Of a DNA stretch of 30,185 bases, positions 23,352 through 30,185 are shown in pieces. The stretch is taken from assembly GCA_038210985.1 (NCBI GenBank), contig JBBQWB010000030.1, forward strand, positions 1 to 30,185, written 5' to 3'. The stretch comes from JAQUGA01 sp038210985 (lineage in GTDB: Bacteria > Bacteroidota > Bacteroidia > Bacteroidales > WCHB1-69). The stretch's first letter is position 1; each line of letters starts with the position of its first letter. Position numbers and translations under genes: made by a program. The notes beneath the pieces were generated by a model, which ran no database searches, had not been told where the DNA came from, and saw only the letters and a list, made by a program, of their open reading frames with translations.

Positions 23352-26300
23352 ATGAAAAACAAAATTGAGTTATTGTTGCTAAACTTTGTGTTATTTTGTG
23401 GGCTTATAAATGCTCAAAATGTTACACAAACCTTTACGTCTTCAGGAAATTTTACGGTTCCTTTTGGTGTAACATCGTTAACTGTCGAATGTTGGGGTGG
23501 AGGCGGTGCTGGTGGCGGTTCAACTTCCGATAATAACGGCGGCGGCGGCGGTGGCGGTGGTGCTTATGCAAAAAGCACAATATCAGTTACTGCTGGAGAT
23601 GTTATTCCATTTACCATTGGTATTGGAGGAACAGCAAGTACTGGTGCTGGAACAATTGGATTAAATACAACATTTAACACCAATGTTATTTTGGCAGTTG
23701 GTGGCAATGGTGGTGGATCCAATAGTGGTGGAACTGGAGGTGCTGGTGGTCTCGGAACATCTAGTTTAGGAGATGTTGTTTTCTCTGGAGGTAATGGAGC
23801 AGCTGGAAGTGGAGGCACTTCTGGTGGCGGTGGCGGTGCTGCTGGTTCAACAGCAATTGGAGGAGCTGCTTCGGGATTAACTGGCGGTATAGGCGGTGCA
23901 ATTGGCGGAGGAAATGGTGCCGTTGGTCGTACCGATGCTGGCAATGGAAATAATGGCTTAACCTCTGGCGGTGGTGGTTCTGGTGGAAGGAAAGGCGGAT
24001 TGTTAACCACATCTCGTTCGGGTGGAGCTGGTGCAGCAGGTGCTGTAAAAATTTCATATACAGTTCCTAATTGCTCAGGAAATCCAAATCCTGCTGGTGT
24101 AATTTCTGCAAATTTAACTTCTGGTTGTTCTGGAACTTCAATAACTTTAACTGCGAGTGGTATATCAACTGATTTTGGGATAGAATATAAATGGCTAAAA
24201 AGTACTGATGGTGGCTCAACTTGGGTAGATGCTGGTGCTTATTCTTCAGTACCACCAAGTGGAACATTTACATTAAGTCAAACAATAAACGTAAGCACTC
24301 AATTCAAATTAGAAACTCGTTGTACGTTGGATGCAAATTTAACATCATATAGTAATATTGTTAGTTTTAATGTTACTTGCTGGACATCCGCAGTAAATAC
24401 TACGGTTACAAATTGCGGTGGAGTGTTTTATGATTCTGGAGGTGCTGCAGGTGATTATGCTATAAGTCAAACATATACTTACACGTTTTATCCTGCCAAT
24501 GCTGGCGAAAAAGTACGTATGGTTTTCACACAGTTTGTTACCGAAATCGGTTGGGACGGAATGGTGATTTATAATGGAAATAGTATTGTAGCTCCAATTA
24601 TTTCTTCTGGATTGGCTGTTGGTTCAAGTTCAATAAACTGCCCTGCTGGATCATGGTATGGAGCCACTAGTCCAGGTGCAATTACTTCATCGGCTACCGA
24701 TGGTAGCTTAACTATTATTTTCAGATCGGATGGAACAAATACTGCTGCTGGTTGGACAGCTAACTTAAGTTGTGTAGATGTGCCTGCTAAACCTGGAATA
24801 CCAACTTCAAATTCCCCCAATTGCGATAATGTAATTATCACTCGAACTGGAACTCCTCCAGCTGGCGAAACTTGGTATTGGCAAACAACTGCAAATGGAA
24901 CAAGTACTGCAAATTTAGCTGAAACATATACCGTTACAAGTTCAGGAACATATTATATTCGGTCATTAAAAACAAGTAATTCGGAATGGAGTTTGCCAGC
25001 ATCAATTGCAGTGATTGTAAATGTTATTCCAACTTGTGCAACAACCCCATTTCCTTCAAATATAGCTACAGGTGTTTGTTATTCAGGTTATTCTAAAGTA
25101 ACCTCAATTTCTTGGGCAACAATTACAGGAGCTAATTCTTATGATGTTTTCTTTGGACAGGATGTTTTGCCTACTACACTTACAGCAAATGTTACTACAA
25201 ATAGTTATACATTGCCAGCAGACCTATTACCTACTTCAAATTATTATTGGAAAGTAATACCTAAAAACTCGTGTGGTGAAGCAAGTGGATGTATTGAATG
25301 GAGTTTTACTACTTCTGCCTTGCCTTGTTTATGTGTGCCAAGTGTTTTAACTTGCACTTACGAAAATTTTACAAAGGTGGTTTTTGCTGGAATTAATAAC
25401 TCAAGTGCTTGCAGTGCAAATGGTTATGGAGATTATTCAAGTTTAACACCTGCACAAGTAGTTAAAGGTCAGTCGTATCCACTGTCGGTAACCCTTACTT
25501 GCGATGGTACCGAATATGTTGGTGCTTGGTTTGATTTTAATAAAAATGGCATTTTTGAGACAAACGAATATTATAGTATTGGAAGCACAACAGGTGCCGT
25601 TTTAACTCAAAATATTTTAATACCTCTAACTGCCGAATCGGGTTTAATAAGAATGAGGATAAGAGATAACTACAATGTAGCTATTGTTAATACCGAATCG
25701 TGTTCTTCTTCATCTACTTATGGTGAAGTTGAAGATTATTATGTAAATATTTGCGAAATGCCGGCTAAACCCGAAACTCCATCTTCTAATTCTCCACAAT
25801 GTGGAAATGTTATCATATCCATGGTTGGCAATCCTCCAGCGGGCGAAATTTGGTATTGGCAAACTGTTGTTAATGGAACAGATGTTACAAATAGTGCAAC
25901 TCAATTCAATGTTTCTGCATCAGCTTGGTATTATGTGCGTTCGTTAAATTTATGTGGATTATGGAGTAATGCAGATAGCATTGAAGTAGATATTCTTCAA
26001 AATTCAATTGCTGCTACTTCAATTGAAGGAAATCCTTATGCAATGATTAATGAAAGTGTGTATTTAACAGTGGTTGGTGGGATGTTGGGTCATGGAGCAC
26101 AATGGTTTTGGTATGCCAATGCTTGTGGTTCGTCGCTTCCAATTGGCGAAGGTTTAACAGTTACGGTAATGCCAACTGCTTCAATAAATAACTATTATGT
26201 TAGAGCCGAAGGTTTTTGCGATACAACTGCTTGTGTTTTACATTCAGTTGAAACATATCAGCCATCAGCAGGAGTTTGTGATGTAATTTATGTTTCATCG

Positions 26301-29264
26301 GGAGGCAATGATAGTTATGCTGGCACAATTGATTATCCTGTAAAATCGCTTTATCGAGCTATTCAACTTGTTACTGCTGATAGAAAACATGTAAAAATGG
26401 AAGCTGTTCTCTTTAACGAAGCCAAAAGGACTAATTTGCCATCGAATGTATTTGTAGAAGGTGGTTTTAAAATTATAAACGGTACATGGACTAAAACAAA
26501 TTCGGTTCGTACTCAAATTCATTATTTAGAAACGTCAATTGGTAGTAATTCAACTATAGTTAATGTGGATGATAATGTTCGAAACTTTGTTGGTATATCA
26601 TCTAATTCAATAAATGGTTGGGTATTACAAGATTTGGATATTTCGACAGCTAATACAAGCTTGCAATCAACTTCAGGTAATGGAGTGAATAATTATGCAA
26701 TTTGGATAAATTCAAGTTCAAATTATTCCATTGTACGTTGTAATATTGCTTCGGGCAATGCTTCCAATGGTATTAATGGAGTGGATGTAACAGGATATGC
26801 AGCACAAGGTGGAATTGGAGGTGCAGGAGCTGCTGCGGGTTATTATTTTGGATTGAATGGAACAGATGGGGTAACTTCATTAAATGGAGCAAATGGCGGT
26901 AGTGGTAACTTGGGCGGTTCAGGTTGTACTGGAGGATGTCGTGCTGGAACAGGTTCCAATGGTTTAAATGGGGTGAATGGCATTTCTTGGATAGCAGGCG
27001 ATAAACCAATTTCTACAATCGACAATGCATTATTTTTTATTCCAATAGTTTCAACCGATGGACAAGCTGGCGGTGGCGGCGGTGGTGCTGGTGGCGGTGG
27101 TGGTAGCGATAGTTACAATTTATGTAGTGCTATGGCTGGAGGAAAAGGTGGAAATGGAGGTCGTGGTGGAAGCCATGGTTTTGGTGGAAAAGCTGGAGGT
27201 AGCTCATTTGGCATTTGGATGTATAATTCAAATACAAATTCGTATATTGTAAACTCAAATGTTTCTGCCGGAACTTCAGGAAATGGAGGTTTGGGCTCAA
27301 ATGGGATAGCAGGCGAAAATGGACAAGCAGGTGTTGCTGGTAATAGTAATAGTGGGCTTTGCTCATCTTCAAATGGTGGCGGAACAGGAGGGACAGGTGG
27401 TAAAGGTGGCAATGGTGGTCGCGGTCGCGATGGTGCCGACGGATTAAGTGTAAATATCGTAACAGATGGATTTGCTTCAACTTCTTCATACTCATTTGCC
27501 TCATCTCTCGAAATTAAAATTTATCAAGCTGCCAACAAAGTGTGCCGAAATTCTCAAATTGTTCTTGTAAAAGAAGTTGGTTCCAGCGATTGGGATTTTG
27601 GTGGCGATTTGCTTTTTGTGAACGATGTTAATATTATGACTTCAAGCTATACCAATTCGTCCGATTCGGTTTTAGCTTATTCTCCTTATGTTAACTTTAC
27701 ATATAATTTGACTGCACCAGTCGAATTTAATCGCTTTTTGATAACTACTGCCGACGAACGTACATTGCCAAATCTTACAATTACTCCAAATACGATATGT
27801 CAAAATAATGGTAATATTAGTTTTTCGGCAACATCGTGGGGAAATGAAGAAGCTTTTGAATGGATTATTTTCCAAAATTCTGCAAATAATACTGTTTTAA
27901 GCTCATACACTCAAATTCCTAATTTTAACATTGCTTCTTTGCAAGCAGGAACATACCAAGTGCGATATCGTGTAAAAGAAAGCTGTTGTGGATGGAGTAT
28001 TCCTGTGTATGGTCAATTTGTTATTAATCCATCTCCCGAAATGGTTCAAGTGTCGGGTGGAGGAACTGTTTGTTCTTCCTCTAGTACTTTAACTGCCAAT
28101 GGCGGTGATGGTGGAGTAATTTATTGGCAAGGTACAACATCAAATGGAACAAGTACATCAAATGGGAATACCATTCAGCCCATAACTAGCAATGGTACAT
28201 ATTATTTTAGAGCAGTTTCTAGTTTAGGTTGTTGGAATGAGCAAACCGAAATTAATGTTGTGTTAAATACTCCCCCAGCTCTCGTATCGGTTAGCGGTGG
28301 TGCTACACAATGTGGCGGAACTGTTTTGTTAACTGCGAATGGTGGCACTGGCGGAACAATTTATTTTCAAGGAACTACACCTAACGGAACAGCAATCGAT
28401 ATTGCGTTAAACGCATTTTCAGCAACTACTTCGGGAACTTATTATTTCCGTTCGCAAAGTAGCGATGGTTGCTGGGGACAGGAGGGAAGTGCCGTTGTCG
28501 TGATAAATTCTGTGCCTACCGATGTGGTTGTTTCGGGTGGTGGAACCTACTGTGGATCACCAGTTGTTTTAAACGCAAGTGGTGGAATTGGTGGAGAAAT
28601 TTATTGGCAAAATACAACCTCAAACGGAGTAAGTACGGTTAGCCAAATTTTGTCTTTTGGTGTAACTGCAAGCGGAACTTATTACTTCCGAGCAAAATCT
28701 ACTGAAGGTTGTTGGAGCAATCAAGGCAGTGCAGCGGTTGTAATAAATAATCCGCCTTCAAATTTAGCAGTTTCAAATTTATCTCATCATTCGGCTCAGC
28801 TTTCATGGACCGAAAATGGCTCTGCTGCTCAATGGAATATTGAATGGGGCGTTGCCGGATTCACTTTAGGTTCTGGAAACACAATTTTAAATGTAACTCA
28901 AAATCCTTATGTGTTAAATGGTTTAGCTCCAAATACTTCGTACGATTTTTATGTTCGTTCGGTTTGCAGTGCTTTGGATGTTGGAGCCTGGTCGGGTATT
29001 AAAAATTTCACTACGCTTGTAAATTCCATTACCGAAAATTCAAAAGACGAAATAAGTGTTTGGGCTTACGATAATATTCTTTACGTTGCATTGCCAAACT
29101 CTGAAACACTAAAAGGAATTGAAGTATATGATTTGCAAGGTCGTTTGGTATTAAATTCTAATACTAATATAACATCATTGTACACTTTGCCAACTAGCAT
29201 TTATTTGGTTAGAGTTACAAGCAATAAGCAAATTCATTTTGAAAAAATTAGAGTGGCTAAATAG
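23352..29264 (+). CDS. giant secreted mosaic protein with glycine-rich, CUB, GEVED, beta-helix, Ig-like and Fn3 domains and T9SS tail
   Basis: 1970 residues. A signal peptide (1-21, cleaved after INA) is followed by a glycine-rich domain starting FTVPFGVTSLTVECWGGG (about 25-237), then an Ig-like domain (240-343). Next come a CUB-like domain (about 353-477; DYAISQTYTYTFYP, WDGMVIYNG), an Ig-like domain (478-560), and Fn3 (562-655). A GEVED domain follows (669-800; WFDFNKNGIFETNEYY, YGEVEDYYV), then two Ig-like domains (804-973). The beta-helix start YVSSGGNDSYAGTIDYPVKS is near 976, with a second glycine-rich insert at about 1150-1365. Three tandem Ig-like repeats of 78 residues start near 1565, 1643 and 1721, followed by Fn3 (1800-1888). 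The sorting domain occupies about the last 75 residues (GIEVYDLQGRLVL). Likely a surface or released adhesin, or a matrix-binding protein; no catalytic motif is seen. It is monocistronic between palindromes and a strong terminator. Confidence 0.93.
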   Translation: MKNKIELLLLNFVLFCGLINAQNVTQTFTSSGNFTVPFGVTSLTVECWGGGGAGGGSTSDNNGGGGGGGGAYAKSTISVTAGDVIPFTIGIGGTASTGAGTIGLNTTFNTNVILAVGGNGGGSNSGGTGGAGGLGTSSLGDVVFSGGNGAAGSGGTSGGGGGAAGSTAIGGAASGLTGGIGGAIGGGNGAVGRTDAGNGNNGLTSGGGGSGGRKGGLLTTSRSGGAGAAGAVKISYTVPNCSGNPNPAGVISANLTSGCSGTSITLTASGISTDFGIEYKWLKSTDGGSTWVDAGAYSSVPPSGTFTLSQTINVSTQFKLETRCTLDANLTSYSNIVSFNVTCWTSAVNTTVTNCGGVFYDSGGAAGDYAISQTYTYTFYPANAGEKVRMVFTQFVTEIGWDGMVIYNGNSIVAPIISSGLAVGSSSINCPAGSWYGATSPGAITSSATDGSLTIIFRSDGTNTAAGWTANLSCVDVPAKPGIPTSNSPNCDNVIITRTGTPPAGETWYWQTTANGTSTANLAETYTVTSSGTYYIRSLKTSNSEWSLPASIAVIVNVIPTCATTPFPSNIATGVCYSGYSKVTSISWATITGANSYDVFFGQDVLPTTLTANVTTNSYTLPADLLPTSNYYWKVIPKNSCGEASGCIEWSFTTSALPCLCVPSVLTCTYENFTKVVFAGINNSSACSANGYGDYSSLTPAQVVKGQSYPLSVTLTCDGTEYVGAWFDFNKNGIFETNEYYSIGSTTGAVLTQNILIPLTAESGLIRMRIRDNYNVAIVNTESCSSSSTYGEVEDYYVNICEMPAKPETPSSNSPQCGNVIISMVGNPPAGEIWYWQTVVNGTDVTNSATQFNVSASAWYYVRSLNLCGLWSNADSIEVDILQNSIAATSIEGNPYAMINESVYLTVVGGMLGHGAQWFWYANACGSSLPIGEGLTVTVMPTASINNYYVRAEGFCDTTACVLHSVETYQPSAGVCDVIYVSSGGNDSYAGTIDYPVKSLYRAIQLVTADRKHVKMEAVLFNEAKRTNLPSNVFVEGGFKIINGTWTKTNSVRTQIHYLETSIGSNSTIVNVDDNVRNFVGISSNSINGWVLQDLDISTANTSLQSTSGNGVNNYAIWINSSSNYSIVRCNIASGNASNGINGVDVTGYAAQGGIGGAGAAAGYYFGLNGTDGVTSLNGANGGSGNLGGSGCTGGCRAGTGSNGLNGVNGISWIAGDKPISTIDNALFFIPIVSTDGQAGGGGGGAGGGGGSDSYNLCSAMAGGKGGNGGRGGSHGFGGKAGGSSFGIWMYNSNTNSYIVNSNVSAGTSGNGGLGSNGIAGENGQAGVAGNSNSGLCSSSNGGGTGGTGGKGGNGGRGRDGADGLSVNIVTDGFASTSSYSFASSLEIKIYQAANKVCRNSQIVLVKEVGSSDWDFGGDLLFVNDVNIMTSSYTNSSDSVLAYSPYVNFTYNLTAPVEFNRFLITTADERTLPNLTITPNTICQNNGNISFSATSWGNEEAFEWIIFQNSANNTVLSSYTQIPNFNIASLQAGTYQVRYRVKESCCGWSIPVYGQFVINPSPEMVQVSGGGTVCSSSSTLTANGGDGGVIYWQGTTSNGTSTSNGNTIQPITSNGTYYFRAVSSLGCWNEQTEINVVLNTPPALVSVSGGATQCGGTVLLTANGGTGGTIYFQGTTPNGTAIDIALNAFSATTSGTYYFRSQSSDGCWGQEGSAVVVINSVPTDVVVSGGGTYCGSPVVLNASGGIGGEIYWQNTTSNGVSTVSQILSFGVTASGTYYFRAKSTEGCWSNQGSAAVVINNPPSNLAVSNLSHHSAQLSWTENGSAAQWNIEWGVAGFTLGSGNTILNVTQNPYVLNGLAPNTSYDFYVRSVCSALDVGAWSGIKNFTTLVNSITENSKDEISVWAYDNILYVALPNSETLKGIEVYDLQGRLVLNSNTNITSLYTLPTSIYLVRVTSNKQIHFEKIRVAK

Positions 29265-29304
29265 TGCTTGCAAGGTCTAAAGACTAAATAGATACAATAA
29301 ATAC

Positions 29305-29343
29305 AAAAAAAGATGGATGGTTTTTAATCATCCATCTTTTTTT
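29305..29343 (+). terminator. strong Rho-independent terminator after the giant gene
   Basis: Seven As plus GATGGATG (29305-29319) pair perfectly with CATCCATC plus seven Ts (29329-29343) around a 9-base loop, a 15-base stem. With A- and T-tracts on both sides it could work in both directions. Confidence 0.92.
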
Positions 29344-29495
29344 ATATTTATTCTTGCTTCGACACTTTTTAAAACGGCTTTGTGGCTCCAATTTTGGGTG
29401 ACTCGGGACACAATTTAATCCAAAATTTACGAAAGATTTGTTTCTAAAAGATTGGATTTTGTCATAAAATTTGCAAATATCAAGACGGATTTTTC

Positions 29496-29855
29496 GCCTA
29501 AGCGTAGCAACCGCTATAGCAAAATCAAACAGACAATCAATCAGATGAATAATTTGATTGAGAAGTTTTCTCAAAACTCACACTTTCGCTCTCACACTGC
29601 TTTTGCCTGCCTGGCTTGAAGGCGTGGAATAAAACAAATTATTATTGTAAAATTTAAATTGGAAATTGTAAATTTTTAATTTACGCCACAATCTTGCATC
29701 TCGACTCCGTGATCAGTGAGCGGAGTCGAACTGCTCGATGACCAATTTCTCTGCTAGATGAATGGTTTGAGTGTGGGTTGTTCTCAAAACTCAAACTTTC
29801 ACTCTCACACTATTTTACCGCATCGCGATATCGAAATCAAGCAGATAATTCGTCC
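29496..29855. repeat. nested repeats between the giant gene and the lipocalin-like gene
   Basis: Order: GCCTAAGCGTA...ACAGACAATC (29496-29538), matching 19201-19242; a 56-base direct repeat (29543-29598 and 29756-29811, starting AGATGAAT and ending CTCTCACACT); and between its copies the AT-rich composite (29637-29745). A CCGC..CGATA..CAGATAAT remnant (29819-29855) follows the second copy. The rest of 29344-29910 shows no gene. Confidence 0.75.
29701..29729. repeat. REP-like palindrome
   Basis: TCGACTCCG (29701-29709) pairs perfectly with CGGAGTCGA (29721-29729) around an 11-base loop that itself starts with the palindrome TGATCA. It is preceded by TTGCATC and followed by ACTGCTCGATGACC. This looks like the full form of fragments at 19350-19374 and 19459-19478. 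Confidence 0.8.
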
Positions 29856-29910
29856 AACAACTGACGGATATCTTATAGAAACTAAAACTTCTAAAATTCT
29901 AATTTGGATG

Positions 29911-29945
29911 AAAAAAAAAGCTGACTTTAAAAGCCAGCTTTTTTT
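29911..29945 (-). terminator. terminator of the lipocalin-like gene
   Basis: An A-tract with AAGCTG pairs with CAGCTT plus a T-tract around an inner CTT/AAG helix. On the minus strand it lies 21 bases after the stop codon at 29967-29969 and ends in a T-run (the A-tract at 29911-29919 on the plus strand). Confidence 0.8.
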
Positions 29946-29966
29946 ATTTATTATTAGAATGATGAA

Positions 29967-30185
29967 TTATTTTTTTTCGTATTCATTTCTTGAAATATCC
30001 GTTCCATCAACGTCTTCTAAAATAAGCTCTTTGTTAGTTAAACGCAAAATAGTAGCCTCGCTAGTAGATGTTTGACCTCCAAAAGTGTATTTTACAACAA
30101 TTTTTGTTTTATCACTGTTGAATTCCCAAGTGCCATTAAACGAACCCCATTGAGGAGATACATTGGTAACGGTACCGTCTTTTTT
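29967..30185 (-). CDS. lipocalin-like protein, C-terminal part (gene runs off the window)
   Basis: The last 72 codons and the stop of a minus-strand gene whose 5' end lies beyond 30185. The frame stays open to the window edge. The sequence (WGSFNGTWEFNSDKTKI, VVKYTFGGQTSTSEATILRL, then TNKELILEDVDG and a Lys-rich end) has the alternating-strand pattern of the small lipocalin-like lipoproteins common in Bacteroidota, in which GxWxF-type strands precede a Lxx-EL-xL strand. The N-terminal signal cannot be checked. A terminator follows the stop, as expected for a real gene. Confidence 0.7.
   Translation of the reverse strand, partial: KKDGTVTNVSPQWGSFNGTWEFNSDKTKIVVKYTFGGQTSTSEATILRLTNKELILEDVDGTDISRNEYEKK

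Noticed and set aside
23564..24010. Proline-rich minus-strand open frame of 148 codons
   Set aside because: Antisense of the GGN glycine codons of the giant gene; the same applies to 27113-27412.
29284..29574. Minus-strand open frame of 96 codons
   Set aside because: Runs across the terminator of the giant gene and dispersed repeats; composition is not protein-like.
29758..30075. Plus-strand open frame of 105 codons
   Set aside because: It spans repeats and a terminator and is antisense to the lipocalin-like gene, which has a coherent protein sequence and its own terminator.

Overview
The window looks like a chromosomal segment of an AT-rich member of the Bacteroidota. The evidence is: two secreted proteins with type IX secretion (T9SS) C-terminal sorting domains, lipoproteins with short Cys lipoboxes, TAnnTTTG-type -7 promoter boxes, CUB/GEVED/Fn3/Ig-like mosaic architecture in a giant surface protein, and an etfB-etfA-acyl-CoA dehydrogenase cluster built on the anaerobic Etf pattern. 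I see no rRNA, tRNA, CRISPR array, transposase or phage gene.

Layout. (1) 1-1002: a decayed YeiH-type putative sulfate exporter with a missing N-terminal third, a 1-base frameshift and an in-frame stop. (2) 1192-4854: etfB, etfA and a long acyl-CoA dehydrogenase in one transcription unit. (3) 4926-12186: six tightly packed genes for a membrane complex homologous to hydrogenase-4/formate hydrogenlyase and to complex I (HyfB-, C-, E-, F-, G- and I-like). A small gene of unknown function follows at 12203-12802. The catalytic subunit has no Cys ligands for nickel, so the complex is of the energy-converting-hydrogenase-related (Ehr) kind. The small subunit has also lost three of its four expected cluster cysteines. 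(4) 13240-15348, minus strand: a lipoprotein and a GT39-like membrane protein. A small lipoprotein gene diverges from them at 15484. (5) 15783-18909, plus strand: a secreted zinc carboxypeptidase with a T9SS tail and a SAM methyltransferase. (6) 19688-22251, minus strand: an M16 protease, an O-methyltransferase and trmD, apparently one operon. (7) 23352-29264: a 1970-residue secreted mosaic protein. (8) 29967-30185, minus strand: the 3' end of a lipocalin-like gene.

How the genes fit together. Etf plus acyl-CoA dehydrogenase would move electrons from acyl-CoA. The membrane complex next door is built like an ion pump but lacks both the hydrogenase active site and most of the usual iron-sulfur wire. 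Whether the two are functionally linked is the most interesting question here. This is inference from adjacency; a stem-loop separates the two gene sets and no direct link is visible.

The non-coding DNA is unusual. All three convergent intergenic regions (12803-13239, 18910-19687, 29265-29966) are filled with degenerate REP-like and simple-sequence repeats, some of them recurring about 10 kb apart. The one large divergent region (22252-23351) instead carries a series of strong palindromes.
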